Shown: positions 54,535 through 63,463, numbered from the stretch's first letter. The stretch: DNA of 64,000 nt from Mesorhizobium sp. WSM4904 (GCF_029674545.1 NZ_CP121354.1:1054001-1118000), one strand, 5' to 3'. Notes: a model not told the origin generated them from the sequence alone. Numbers and translations are program-made.

Positions 54535-55296
54535 TCAAGCCCAGATGGCGACGGGTATCCCGAAGCGGTCGGTCAGCGGCGGGTCGGGGGAAGGCCGCGC
54601 CTCGCCGCCGGCGATCCGTCCGGCGATCAGCATCATGGCCGCCGCGTCGAGGAAGTCGTCGCTGGCGGCGCCTCGCGGCGGCGCCTGGTCGAGGAAGCTC
54701 TTTTCGTAGCCATGCCGGCAAAGCAGCGCCTTGCGCTCCTCCATGCCGGCCGGATTGACGGCGCCCTTTATCTTCTTGGGCAGCGTCATCGCCGCACCGC
54801 CGTTCAGCCGGCAGAAAGCCACTTCGGGATGCGATTCGAAGATGCGGCCGCGCAAATCCGGCCGCGCGATCAGCAAGGCATCGATCTCGCGGATTTTGGC
54901 AAAGATGCCAAAGGCCTGGATGGAGACGCCGCGCGGCGGATCGGAGGTCGCCATCGCCACCTCGCTCGCCCGCCGGTGCGCGGCATACCAGGCCTCGACG
55001 GTGGTGAAGTCGGCAGTGTCGGCATAGAGCGCCGCGCGCGAGGGGATGGCAAAGACGCTCGACTGCCGGGCACCCAGCAGCGGCCGTACCAGCGCTTCCG
55101 GTCCGCGACCGCCGCGGCTGGAAAAGTCCGGCAGGCCGATCGGCATGTCGACGGCGATCGTGGCGTCGGGCAAGGCGTCGAGCAGCAGCTGGAACGTCGG
55201 GAATACCGAGACCGATGGCGAAGCACCTTGCTCGCGATGGACGGCGATCCAGCCGGCCTTGCAGCCGTCGACCCCGGCCAGAGCGCCTGGCGTCAT
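54535..55296 (-). CDS. DUF429 domain protein
   Basis: A 253-residue protein of the DUF429 family: GVDGCKAGWIAVHRE at the N-terminus, DMPIGLP near residue 51, and an FESHPEVAFCRLNGG segment that contains acidic and His residues. DUF429 has an RNase H-like fold and is predicted to be a nuclease. The ATG at 55296 overlaps the pdxY stop by four bases (ATGA), so the two are translated together. Confidence 0.85.
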   Translation of the reverse strand: MTPGALAGVDGCKAGWIAVHREQGASPSVSVFPTFQLLLDALPDATIAVDMPIGLPDFSSRGGRGPEALVRPLLGARQSSVFAIPSRAALYADTADFTTVEAWYAAHRRASEVAMATSDPPRGVSIQAFGIFAKIREIDALLIARPDLRGRIFESHPEVAFCRLNGGAAMTLPKKIKGAVNPAGMEERKALLCRHGYEKSFLDQAPPRGAASDDFLDAAAMMLIAGRIAGGEARPSPDPPLTDRFGIPVAIWA

Positions 55297-56177
55297 GCCC
55301 GCTTGTCCCGCCCGGGATGGAGGAGATGGCGAAGCTGCACCATGGCCATCGGATGCGACAGGCTCTGCGCGTCGGTCTCGAGTTGAAGCTCGTCGCCGCC
55401 GCGTTTGGCCGTGCGCGCCAGGATCTCGTAGACGGCGGCCGTGGTCGACTGCAGCGCCTTGACCGGCGGCTGGCCGGAAAGGATGCGGGCGAGATAGACG
55501 GCGGCCGTCAGGTCGCCCAGACCGTTCGGCGGCTTCTCGATCACGCGGTGCTCGGCAAGCAGGGCCTGGCTGCCGTCGAGCAGGAAATTGCCGGTGCCGC
55601 CCGCCATCATCGAGGGTGCCGAGGTGACCAGCATGGTGGAAGGGCCGGCGTGAAGGGCAGCCGCCATCACCGACTTGATGTCGGGCAGCGGCGCGCCGGC
55701 CATCCATTCGAGCTCATAGCGATTGGGCGTGGCGATGTCGGCGATCGGCATCAGTTTGTCACGCAGCGCCACGGCCGTGGGCTCCGGCACGTAAAGCCCG
55801 CCGGAATCGCCCATGACAGGATCGCAGACATAAAGGGCGCCGGGGGTTTTGGCCTTGATGGCGGCGACCAGCGAGGCGACGGCCTCGGCCTGGCCGGCCT
55901 CGCCGAGATAGCCTGACAGCACCGCTCTCACCTCGCCCAGCCATGGCGCGCGCTCGAGATCGGCCATCAGCGCCTTGAACTGGTCGAGCGGCGGCACGAT
56001 GCGCGTGGCGCGGCTGTGGCCAGGGTGCCAGGGCAGGATGACGGTCGGCACCGCCCAGACCGGAAAGCCCAGCGTCTCCAATGCAAAGACCGCGGCGCGG
56101 TTGCCGACCGAGCCGCGGGCGACATGGCTGGAGATGACGATGACCGCGCGCGGCGCGTCGGTTTTTTCAGCATTCAT
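55293..56177 (-). CDS. pdxY: Pyridoxal kinase (PdxY/PdxK)
   Basis: A 294-residue PfkB-like kinase that phosphorylates pyridoxal or pyridoxine to give PLP precursors. Landmarks are VIVISSHVARGSVGNRAAVF at the N-terminus, YVCDPVMGDSGGLYV near residue 116, and the ATP/catalytic region KPPNGLGDLTAAVYLARILS (catalytic Asp in the GLGD). It shares an operon with DUF429. Confidence 0.93.
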   Translation of the reverse strand: MNAEKTDAPRAVIVISSHVARGSVGNRAAVFALETLGFPVWAVPTVILPWHPGHSRATRIVPPLDQFKALMADLERAPWLGEVRAVLSGYLGEAGQAEAVASLVAAIKAKTPGALYVCDPVMGDSGGLYVPEPTAVALRDKLMPIADIATPNRYELEWMAGAPLPDIKSVMAAALHAGPSTMLVTSAPSMMAGGTGNFLLDGSQALLAEHRVIEKPPNGLGDLTAAVYLARILSGQPPVKALQSTTAAVYEILARTAKRGGDELQLETDAQSLSHPMAMVQLRHLLHPGRDKRA

Positions 56178-56189
56178 GGAGTTTGATTC

Positions 56190-56441
56190 CTAGCCACCCC
56201 GCGTGGCGACATACACCAGCCAGGCCAGCAGCCCAATGGCGATGATGAGGCCGAGCGTTCGGCCAATGCGGGTGCCCCAAACTTCGATCGGATCGGAACG
56301 GTCGGCGTCCGCCGCGGTCACGTGGTCGCGCGCGCCCTTCGCGGTGCGGGCGACGAACGAGGCGCCGCCCGGCGTCGTCTCGCGCGCAACGCGCTCGAGG
56401 ATGCGGCGCGATTCGTTCTCATCGTCCCGGCGCTCGGCCAT
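56190..56441 (-). CDS. Small C-tail-anchored membrane protein
   Basis: An 83-residue protein. About 55 charged residues (ERRDDENESRRILERVARET) are followed by one hydrophobic helix (TLGLIIAIGLLAWLVYVATR) near the C-terminus. The ATG at 56441 follows AAAGGAC. No function was recognised. It lies 12 bases upstream of pdxY on the same strand and may be co-transcribed. Confidence 0.7.
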   Translation of the reverse strand: MAERRDDENESRRILERVARETTPGGASFVARTAKGARDHVTAADADRSDPIEVWGTRIGRTLGLIIAIGLLAWLVYVATRGG

Positions 56442-56594
56442 GGCAAATGTCCTTTCCGGCCCGAAGCTTAGCCTGTTCGGGCTCGTATTCACAGGGGGCC
56501 GCGGCCGAACCAGGCGACAGCATGACCCAAGTCATTTTCTTGCGCGCAGATTGTGGTAATGCTTCGCATGCAACTTTGATCGAGGGGACCAATC

Positions 56595-57239
56595 ATGTTC
56601 GCCGAGCGCCTTTCCCTGCCCTCCGCTTTCCGCAATTTGCCGGCCTTGCTGATGATGGCTTTCGTGCTGCCGCTGCTTGCCGGCTGCGGCTACAACACCA
56701 TCCCGACGGCCGAGGAAAACGCCAAGGCGGCCTGGAGCGAGGTGCTGAACCAGTACCAGCGCCGCGCCGACCTGATCCCGAACCTGGTCGAGACGGTGAA
56801 GGGCTATGCCTCGCATGAGAAGGAAACGCTCGACGCGGTCGTGGAGGCGCGCGCCAAGGCAACGCAGATTACGGTGACGCCGGACACGCTGAAGGATCCC
56901 GAAACCCTCAAGAAGTTCCAGGATGCGCAAGCCGGGCTGACCGGCGCGCTGTCGCGGCTGATCGCGGTGTCGGAGAACTATCCCGACCTCAAGGCCAACC
57001 AGAATTTCCTGGCGCTGCAGGCGCAGCTCGAAGGCACCGAGAACCGCATCGCGGTCGCCCGCCGCGACTATATCCAGGCGGTCAGGGACTACAATCTGAC
57101 GCTGAGGACCTTCCCCTCGGTGCTGTGGGCGACCTTCTGGTTCCGCGGCAACGAGCCTTTCGCGAACTTCACCGTCGAGGAAGACAAGATGCAGGTGCCG
57201 AAGGTGGATTTCGGCACGAGCACGAAGCAGGGCGGGTGA
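56595..57239 (+). CDS. lemA: LemA family protein
   Basis: A 214-residue protein with a lipoprotein-like N-terminus (VLPLLAGCGYN, Cys 31) and the LemA core of long helices: YQRRADLIPNLVETVKGYAS, KFQDAQAGLTGALSRLIAVS, and the near-C-terminal TFPSVLWATFWFRGNEPFAN. LemA proteins are membrane-associated with unknown function and often lie beside TPM-domain genes, as here. Confidence 0.93.
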   Translation: MFAERLSLPSAFRNLPALLMMAFVLPLLAGCGYNTIPTAEENAKAAWSEVLNQYQRRADLIPNLVETVKGYASHEKETLDAVVEARAKATQITVTPDTLKDPETLKKFQDAQAGLTGALSRLIAVSENYPDLKANQNFLALQAQLEGTENRIAVARRDYIQAVRDYNLTLRTFPSVLWATFWFRGNEPFANFTVEEDKMQVPKVDFGTSTKQGG

Positions 57240-57291
57240 GCGCCACGACGGTCTTCGAAACACAAAACCCGCGAGAAGACGGACCGCTGGC

Positions 57292-58272
57292 GTGTTGATA
57301 CCCCCCTCTGTCCTGCCGGACATCTCCCCCTCAAGGGGGGAGATTGGCGGTTGGTTCGCCGGCGCCTCCTTTGCAACGTCGAAAATTGGCGAAAGCCGAA
57401 AAGACATCCAATCTCCCCCCTTGAGGGGGAGATGTCCGGCAGGACAGAGGGGGGCGCGAAGGAACGCCATCCTCAACTTCCTTGGCCTTCTTCTCTGCCT
57501 TCTCCTCCTCCCCCTCGCCGCACTCGCCGCCGAGCTCCCGCCACTCACCGGGCGCGTGGTCGACAATGCCGGAATCATCGATGCCGGCACACGCGCGGCG
57601 CTGACGCAAAAGCTCGCCGATTTCGAGAAGAAGGGTTCCGATCAGATCGTCGTCGCCACGATCCCCAGCCTCGGCGGCGAGGAGATCGAGCCTTACGCCA
57701 ACCGGCTGTTCCGCTTCTGGAAGCTCGGCCAGGCCAAGGAGAACAACGGCGTCCTGCTGCTGGTGGCGCCGAACGACCGCAAGATGCGCATCGAGGTCGG
57801 CTATGGGCTCGAAGGCACGCTGACCGACCTGCACACCAAGCTGATCATCGAAAACGACATGGTGCCGGCCTTCCGCGCCGGCGATTTCTCCGGCGGTATC
57901 ACCAAGGCCGTCGACGACATGATCATGGTGCTCGAGGGCAATCCGGAGGAGCTGGAAGCGCGCGGCAAGCGCAACGAGCAGGCGCCGTTCAACTCCGACG
58001 ACCTGTTCTTCGCCGTCTTCATCACCATCTGGGTGCTGATCTTCTTCGGCAGCATCGCGCTGACGGTGCTGCCGCCGATCTTCGGCCAGAAGATCGGCCC
58101 GGGCCGCTATCGCTGGCTCGGCATGACCTTCGAGCCGGGACGACGATCGTCCTCCGGCGGCGGCGGTTGGTCGTCGGGCGGCGGAGGCTGGTCCTCCGGT
58201 GGGGGCGGTGGCGGCGGGTTTTCCGGCGGCGGTGGCTCGTCGGGCGGTGGCGGTTCGTCGGGAAGCTGGTGA
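57292..58272 (+). CDS. TPM-domain (YgcG-like) membrane protein with displaced start
   Basis: A 326-residue frame whose real body begins with a signal helix (ILNFLGLLLCLLLLPLAALA) at about residue 60. The body then has the TPM domain (VVDNAGIIDAGTRAALTQKL, DQIVVATIPSLGGEEI, PNDRKMRIEVGYGLEG), a membrane helix and a Gly/Ser-rich tail. No ATG, GTG or TTG lies immediately before the signal helix. The only in-frame starts are GTG 57292 and TTG 57295, upstream of a family D-like palindrome, so translation must read through that repeat or use a rare ATC codon placed after AAGGA. Confidence 0.8.
   Translation: MLIPPSVLPDISPSRGEIGGWFAGASFATSKIGESRKDIQSPPLRGRCPAGQRGARRNAILNFLGLLLCLLLLPLAALAAELPPLTGRVVDNAGIIDAGTRAALTQKLADFEKKGSDQIVVATIPSLGGEEIEPYANRLFRFWKLGQAKENNGVLLLVAPNDRKMRIEVGYGLEGTLTDLHTKLIIENDMVPAFRAGDFSGGITKAVDDMIMVLEGNPEELEARGKRNEQAPFNSDDLFFAVFITIWVLIFFGSIALTVLPPIFGQKIGPGRYRWLGMTFEPGRRSSSGGGGWSSGGGGWSSGGGGGGGFSGGGGSSGGGGSSGSW
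57301..57454. repeat. Palindromic repeat between lemA and the TPM gene
   Basis: Left arm CCCCTCTGTCCTGCCGGACA and right arm TGTCCGGCAGGACAGAGGGG are perfect complements, with inner arms CTCCCCCTCAAGGGGGGAGA around an AATTGGCG-rich centre. It lies in frame inside the 5' part of the TPM gene. Confidence 0.72.
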
Positions 58273-58278
58273 GGGACC

Positions 58279-58917
58279 ATGGCAACGCGACCGATCGACC
58301 CGCAGGACCATGACCGCATCGCCAATGCGATCCGCGTCGCCGAGGCAAAGACCGACGGTGAAATCTACTGCGTCGTCGCCCATGCCAGCGACGGCTATTT
58401 CTTCGCGGCCGCTTTCCTGGCGACGATCGGCATGCTCGTCGCCAGCCTTGCGGTCGCTTACGGGCTGGAGGCGTGGTGGCTGACCATGCGGCTGCCGCAT
58501 TTCGTTTTCGCCCAGCTGCTGGCGCTGGCGTCCGTGCTTGCCCTGTTGTGGCTTTGGCCAGGCCTGCGTATCCATTTCGTGCCAAGACGGCTGCGCTACC
58601 GGGCGGCGCATGCCAATGCGCTGAGGCAGTTTCTCGCCCGCAACGTCCACCGCACCCAGGCGCGGACGGGGGTGCTGATCTTCGTCTCCATCGCCGAGCG
58701 CTACGCCGAGGTGGTCGCCGACAGCGGCATCAATGCAAAGGTCGGCCAGCATGTCTGGGACGGTGTGGTGCGGGACCTGACGCGGCACGCCGGCGACGAT
58801 CGTCTCGCGGACGGGTTCGTCAAGGCGATCGAATCAGTCGGCGCGGTGCTCGCCGAGCATTTCCCGGTTACCGAAGGCGACGTCAACGAGCTCGACGACC
58901 ACCTCGTCGAGATCTGA
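58279..58917 (+). CDS. TPM-domain membrane protein, second copy
   Basis: A 212-residue protein: an N-terminal helix pair region (DHDRIANAIRVAEAKTDGEI), two membrane helices at about residues 44-95, then a TPM-like domain (RTGVLIFVSIAERYAEVVAD). It follows the first TPM gene by six bases and completes a lemA-TPM-TPM cluster, a common grouping of unknown role. Confidence 0.85.
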   Translation: MATRPIDPQDHDRIANAIRVAEAKTDGEIYCVVAHASDGYFFAAAFLATIGMLVASLAVAYGLEAWWLTMRLPHFVFAQLLALASVLALLWLWPGLRIHFVPRRLRYRAAHANALRQFLARNVHRTQARTGVLIFVSIAERYAEVVADSGINAKVGQHVWDGVVRDLTRHAGDDRLADGFVKAIESVGAVLAEHFPVTEGDVNELDDHLVEI

Positions 58918-59053
58918 GGGCCGGCCTGCAAACGCACTCTGCCTGACGCGATTCCGCGCTTCCGATGCCGGCAAGTTCGCCTGTGCGAAAAGCGCGGGCG
59001 CGACAGAGCGGACTCTTTGCAATCGACCGAAGCGGGTCTATGGTTAACAAATC

Positions 59054-59560
59054 ATGAACACGCTGACGATCGACATCCGGAAAGCCGACCCTCGCGACGC
59101 CATCGCCATCGCTGAGGTGCATCAGGAGGCATGGCGCGGCGCCTATTGCGGCATCATCCCGCACCGGACGCTGACGGCCATGATCAACCGCCGCGGCCCC
59201 GACTGGTGGGCGAACGCGATTCGCCGCGCGGCCACCGTGCTGGTGGTCGAGATCGGCGGCACGATCGCCGGCTATGCGACGATCGGCAAGAACCGCGCCA
59301 AGGAACTGAGGCAGCAGGGCGAGATCTACGAGCTCTACCTGCGCCCGGAATATCAGGGCATCGGGCTCGGCAGCCGGCTGTTCAAGGCGGCGCGCACGCG
59401 CCTTGCCGACCACGGCCTCAGGGGCCTGGTGGTGTGGGCGCTGGAAGACAATTACAACGCTTTAGCCTTCTATGCCGGCAATGGCGGCCGCGATATCGCC
59501 GAAGGCGTGGAAGTCTTCGAGCAGAAGGCGCTGAAGAAGGTCGCGTTCGTCTGGGAATGA
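59054..59560 (+). CDS. GNAT family N-acetyltransferase
   Basis: A 168-residue acetyltransferase. The acetyl-CoA-binding motif A is EIYELYLRPEYQGIGLGSRL at about residues 95-115, followed by the LRGLVVWALEDNYNALAFYA segment near 125-145. The substrate is unknown. The ATG at 59054 has no strong ribosome binding site; the preceding region is AT-richer than average. Confidence 0.88.
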   Translation: MNTLTIDIRKADPRDAIAIAEVHQEAWRGAYCGIIPHRTLTAMINRRGPDWWANAIRRAATVLVVEIGGTIAGYATIGKNRAKELRQQGEIYELYLRPEYQGIGLGSRLFKAARTRLADHGLRGLVVWALEDNYNALAFYAGNGGRDIAEGVEVFEQKALKKVAFVWE

Positions 59561-59781
59561 CGGGCACCGCCTGAAGCGCCGAGCCCGAAACGGATTCAGG
59601 CGACGCGCCCCACGTCTCTGTCGGATGCATGCCAAAGCCGCCGCGCGCCTCTGGGCGACATGCATCGGGTTACAATCCATTACAAAGTGTGCGCTTCCAT
59701 CAGCGTTCAGCACCATTCGCCGCATTGCACCATGACGCGCGCCCCGCTATCGGTCTCACAAGATTTGAGAGGGATTGAGCC

Positions 59782-60315
59782 ATGCGTATCGCAGCGATTG
59801 CCACCGGAAAGAACCCGCCCGAGGACGTCAACGTCATCATCGAGGTGCCGATCGGCGGCGAGCCGATCAAGTACGAGATGGACAAGGAGGCCGGCACGCT
59901 GTTCGTCGACCGCTTCCTGCACACCTCCATGCGCTATCCCGGCAATTACGGCTTCGTGCCGCACACGCTGTCGGGCGACGGCGACCCGATCGACGTCCTG
60001 GTCTGCAACACGCGCGCGCTGGTGCCGGGCTGCGTCATCAATGTGCGGCCGATCGGCGTGCTGATCATGGAGGACAATGCCGGCCAGGACGAGAAGGTGA
60101 TCGCGGTGCCGTCGCCGAAGCTGACGCTGCGCTACGAGAACGTCACCGAATACACGCACCTGCCGGAAATCACCCGCCATCAGGTGCAGCACTTCTTCGA
60201 GCACTACAAGGATCTCGAACCCGGCAAATGGGTCAAGATCGAGGGCTGGCACGATTCCAAATACGCCAAGAAGATGATCGTCGACGCGATCGAACGGGCG
60301 AAAGCGGCGAAGTAG
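59782..60315 (+). CDS. ppa: Inorganic pyrophosphatase
   Basis: A 177-residue family I soluble pyrophosphatase, hydrolysing PPi to phosphate. The metal-binding block DGDPIDVLV (Asp66, Asp68, Asp71) and the [12 protein letters not shown] segment are intact. The start follows GAGAGGGATTGAGCC. A complete family E repeat follows about 50 bases after the stop. Confidence 0.96.
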   Translation: MRIAAIATGKNPPEDVNVIIEVPIGGEPIKYEMDKEAGTLFVDRFLHTSMRYPGNYGFVPHTLSGDGDPIDVLVCNTRALVPGCVINVRPIGVLIMEDNAGQDEKVIAVPSPKLTLRYENVTEYTHLPEITRHQVQHFFEHYKDLEPGKWVKIEGWHDSKYAKKMIVDAIERAKAAK

Positions 60316-60364
60316 GGCGAGGCGGCAGCCAACGCCCGCGATGGGGCTTGGGCAAAGCCCCCAA

Positions 60365-60543
60365 CGTCCCATGGCGAAGCAGGAGCGCAGCTCCGTCGCG
60401 AGGACCCTGGGATCCGTGCCGTTACCTCGATCGTAGAGTGCAGCGGTGTAGAATTCTGGACCGCCGCAACGCTTCAAAGTCACGGCATGGATTCCTTGGG
60501 TCTACGCCGCGTCGCTTCGCTCCTTGCTTCGCCCAAGGATGAC
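60365..60543. repeat. Dispersed palindromic repeat, family E (intact copy)
   Basis: Starts CGTCCCATGGCGAAGCAGGA and ends GCCCAAGGATGACG. Arms include CCCTGGGATCCGTGCCG and CACGGCATGGATTCC, both near-matches to the IS110 guide-specified site. It lies between the ppa gene and the convergent gene at 60591. Confidence 0.75.
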
Positions 60544-60590
60544 GAATGCGCGAGCCTTCGCCGTCTCACACTTCATCGGGCGCAGTTCAG

Positions 60591-61181
60591 CTAATTGTCC
60601 ACCCGGCCGAAGTCCGGCACCTTGCCGATCACCTCGCGCTTGTCCTTGCCGCAGGCAAAACCCTTCGCCTTCTCGTCGGCGAGCTTGCGCGCCTGGTCGT
60701 TGGCTTGAGGGTTGCCGGTGGCGAGCACCAGGCCGACGGTGCAGCCTTCATGCGCCTCCGGCTGTGCTACTTTCGCGACGACCAGCACCTCGGTCGGCTT
60801 GTTCTCGTTCTCGGGATTGCTGATCTCGCGACGGTGGATGACCGCGAAGGGCACGGCCTTGTCGCCATTGGTTTCGATCCGCCACTCGACCTTCGGGCCA
60901 GCGGTGTTGAGCCCGGAAAAACTCTCCCAGACGGCGGTCATGTCGTCGGAGGGAAAGCCGTAATAGACGGACTCGCGAGCGTCGTCGTAGCCGATCAGCA
61001 CCGGATAGCCGCGATAGCCGGCGCAGGCGAGGCTCGCCCAGTCGCCGTCGCCTTCTTCCGACTGCGCATAGGTCACGCAGTCCTTCTTCCAGTCGAGACC
61101 GGTATAGGCGCTGGAGATGTCGCCGGCATGGGCCGCCTGGCAGAAGCCGGCGAGGGCAAGCGGGATGAGAAGCGCACGCAT
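60591..61181 (-). CDS. Secreted protein, function unknown
   Basis: A 196-residue protein with a signal peptide (RALLIPLALAGFCQAAHA, cleavage near AHA-GD). The mature part has several Cys (DCVTYAQ, LACAGYRG, GCTVGLV, FACGK) consistent with disulfides, and segments such as DWASLACAGYRGYPVLIGYD. It is probably periplasmic; no domain is recognised. The ATG at 61181 has CGGAG nine bases upstream; a TTG at 61190 is less likely. Confidence 0.72.
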   Translation of the reverse strand: MRALLIPLALAGFCQAAHAGDISSAYTGLDWKKDCVTYAQSEEGDGDWASLACAGYRGYPVLIGYDDARESVYYGFPSDDMTAVWESFSGLNTAGPKVEWRIETNGDKAVPFAVIHRREISNPENENKPTEVLVVAKVAQPEAHEGCTVGLVLATGNPQANDQARKLADEKAKGFACGKDKREVIGKVPDFGRVDN

Positions 61182-61276
61182 CGCTGACAACTCCGGGAAA
61201 GGGTGTTTGAGCGTAGCGTCAAAACTGGCGCAGGCCTAGGGCGCGGGGGTTGCCAAACGTCAGTTGTCGGCGTCTG

Positions 61277-61457
61277 CGCCGCCCCTCATCCGCCTGCCGG
61301 CACCTTCTCCCCGTATAGTGACGGGGAGAAGGGAGTTAGCGCGGCCAGCGGCACCCTTCTTGCAACGTTGGTGATTGGCGAAATTGGTTATGAGAGAATT
61401 CCTCTCCCCGTCACTATACGGGGAGAGGATGCCGGCAGGCAGGTGAGGGGCAGCGCC
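61277..61457. repeat. Dispersed palindromic repeat, family B
   Basis: Left CGCCCCTCATCCGCCTGCC...CTCCCCGTATAGTGACGGGGAG and right CTCCCCGTCACTATACGGGGAG...GTGAGGGGCAGCG arms pair almost perfectly. It lies between two minus-strand genes and leaves no space for another gene. Confidence 0.72.
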
Positions 61458-61471
61458 AGCGTTCGAAAACT

Positions 61472-62089
61472 TCATTTCTTCAAGCTGGCCTCGATCAGGA
61501 GATCGGCGTTGCGGGCGACCGATGCCGCCGGTCCGCCGAGGCCGAACAATTGGCCGCTGATATAGGCGCCCTCGATCAGAAGCAGCAGCCCGTCGCCGAG
61601 CGTGTCCGAGTCAGCAGCGCCCATCGTCGCGGCCATGGCGCGCAGGCGCCGGCGCAGTTCCTGCTTGTTGTTCTCGCTGACGACGCGCGCCGGATGACCA
61701 TGCTCGGGATATTCGACCGCCGCATTGGTCATCCCGCAGCCGCGATAGTCGGGCTTTTGCGTGCGCTTGCCGACGCGGGTGAGGAAGGCGATGATCTGGG
61801 CGCGTGGATTGCCCGGATGCGCATCGACCGCTTCGTCGAAACGCTGCCAGAATTCGAGGTCGTATTGGCGCAGATAGGAAGCGGCAAGCTCGTCCTTGGA
61901 CGGGAAGCTGCGGTAGAGGCTGGGCTTGGTGACGCCGGCGCGCCTGACGATCTCGTCGACGCCGATCGCCCGGATGCCTTCGCGGTAGAACAGGTCGCGC
62001 GCCACGTCGAGGATCTTGTCGGCGGCCTTCGGCGCCGGCGCTGCGGGCGCGTCGTTCATCGACGCTTCAATTTTATTGTCCGATGGCAT
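61472..62089 (-). CDS. TetR family regulator, divergent from the MFS gene
   Basis: A 205-residue TetR protein with a DNA-binding domain (DVARDLFYREGIRAIGVDEI, VTKPSLYRSFPSKDELAASY) and a helical ligand-binding domain. It faces the MFS gene across 78 bases that hold an exact 17-bp inverted repeat. It probably represses the MFS gene and itself until a toxic ligand binds. Confidence 0.92.
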   Translation of the reverse strand: MPSDNKIEASMNDAPAAPAPKAADKILDVARDLFYREGIRAIGVDEIVRRAGVTKPSLYRSFPSKDELAASYLRQYDLEFWQRFDEAVDAHPGNPRAQIIAFLTRVGKRTQKPDYRGCGMTNAAVEYPEHGHPARVVSENNKQELRRRLRAMAATMGAADSDTLGDGLLLLIEGAYISGQLFGLGGPAASVARNADLLIEASLKK

Positions 62090-62102
62090 TCAACAAACTC
62101 GC

Positions 62103-62132
62103 TTGACAATGTTACTGACCGGTACGTATGTA
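62103..62132 (+). promoter_or_regulatory. Predicted sigma-70 promoter of the MFS gene
   Basis: TTGACA at 62103-62108 and TATGTA at 62127-62132 are 18 bases apart. The left half of the 17-bp inverted repeat (62111-62127) lies between the two boxes and touches the -10, so repressor binding would occlude the polymerase. Confidence 0.6.
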
Positions 62133-62167
62133 TGGCGCCACCTAATTGCAACGTACCGGTCAGTAAC
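62111..62167. promoter_or_regulatory. TetR operator pair, 17-bp perfect inverted repeat
   Basis: GTTACTGACCGGTACGT (62111-62127) and ACGTACCGGTCAGTAAC (62151-62167) are exact inverse copies, 40 bases apart start to start. Each arm contains the small palindrome ACCGGT, typical of TetR half sites. One arm overlaps the MFS promoter and the other directly precedes the ATG at 62168, so both transcription and initiation could be blocked. Confidence 0.78.
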
Positions 62168-63451
62168 ATGATAGCCCAGTCCCGTCCGTTTGGCCAGCGC
62201 TACGCCTTCGTCGTCGTTGCGGTCATTTTTCTCTGCCTGCTGATCGCCGCCGGGCTGCGCTCCGCGCCCTCCGTCATGATGCTGCCGCTGGAGGCGAGCT
62301 TCGGCTGGCGTCGCGACGTGATCTCGATGGCTGCCGGCGTCGGCATCCTGCTCTACGGGCTGACCGGGCCGTTCGCCGCGGCGCTGACGGAGCGCATCGG
62401 GCTGCGCCGCACGCTGCTCGCCGCGCTGCTGATCATGTCGGGCTCGACCGCGCTCAGCCTGCTGATGACCGAGCCCTGGCATCTCTTCATCACCTGGGGC
62501 GTATTTTCCGGCATCGGCTCCGGCGCGGTGGCGAGCGTGCTCGGCGCCACGATCGTCAACCGCTGGTTCAAGACCAATCGCGGCCTGATGATGGGCCTGA
62601 TGTCGGCGTCCAGCGCCACCGGCATGCTGGTGTTCCTGCCGCTGATCGCCTCGCTGGCCCAGGCCGGCGGCTGGAAGCCGGTGGCGATTGCCGTTGCCAT
62701 TGCAACTGCTGCCCTGGTGCCGATCGTGTTCCTGCTGATCCCGGAGCGCCCGGCCTCGATCGGCGAGGTCCGCTACGGCGCCGACGCGGACGACGTGCCG
62801 CCGGTGTCGCCGGCCTCGCAGGGCAATTTCCTGACACACACGCTCTCCACGCTGCGCCGTGCCGCGAGTACGAGAGTGTTCTGGTATCTGTTCGCCACCT
62901 TCTTCGTCTGCGGCTTCACCACCAATGGTCTGGTCGGCACGCATCTCATCGCCTTCTGCGGCGACATGGGCATCGGCGAGGTGCAGGCAGCCGGGCTGCT
63001 GTCGATGATGGGCATATTCGACCTGATCGGCACGACGCTGTCCGGCTGGCTCACAGACCGCTTCGATCCGCGCAAGCTGCTCGGCGTCTACTACGCCGTA
63101 CGCGGCCTGTCGCTGATCTACCTGCCTTATTCCGGCTTTTCGGCGGTCAGCCTGATCGTCTTCGCCGTGCTCTACGGGCTCGACTGGATCGCCACCGTGC
63201 CGCCGACGCTGAGGCTCGCCAACGAAGCCTTCGGCGACCGCAGCGGACCGATCGTCTTCGGCTGGATCGTCGCCGGTCACCAGGTGGGCGCGGCGGCAGC
63301 GGCTGCCTTCGGCGGCACCATGCGCGAACTGCAGGGCAATTACGAGCTCGCCTTCATGATCGCCGGCATGACGGGCATCGCCGCGGCGTGCATCTCGCTG
63401 CTGATCAATACGAGCAAGCCGGCTTTCGAGCCGGAGCCACAGGCGGCTTGA
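62168..63451 (+). CDS. MFS transporter under TetR control
   Basis: A 427-residue 12-helix MFS protein. Motif-like loops are TERIGLRRTLLAALL near residue 76 and GWLTDRFDPRKLLG near 293. The start is the ATG immediately after the operator; there is no clear ribosome binding site, so translation may start inefficiently or leaderless-like. Pairing with a divergent TetR gene suggests an inducible efflux or uptake pump. Confidence 0.9.
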   Translation: MIAQSRPFGQRYAFVVVAVIFLCLLIAAGLRSAPSVMMLPLEASFGWRRDVISMAAGVGILLYGLTGPFAAALTERIGLRRTLLAALLIMSGSTALSLLMTEPWHLFITWGVFSGIGSGAVASVLGATIVNRWFKTNRGLMMGLMSASSATGMLVFLPLIASLAQAGGWKPVAIAVAIATAALVPIVFLLIPERPASIGEVRYGADADDVPPVSPASQGNFLTHTLSTLRRAASTRVFWYLFATFFVCGFTTNGLVGTHLIAFCGDMGIGEVQAAGLLSMMGIFDLIGTTLSGWLTDRFDPRKLLGVYYAVRGLSLIYLPYSGFSAVSLIVFAVLYGLDWIATVPPTLRLANEAFGDRSGPIVFGWIVAGHQVGAAAAAAFGGTMRELQGNYELAFMIAGMTGIAAACISLLINTSKPAFEPEPQAA

Positions 63452-63463
63452 GGTGCTTCTTTT

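Noticed and set aside
57331..58788. A 485-codon minus-strand frame opposite the two TPM genes
   Set aside because: It is antisense to well-supported TPM genes and has low-complexity Arg/Gly/Glu composition.
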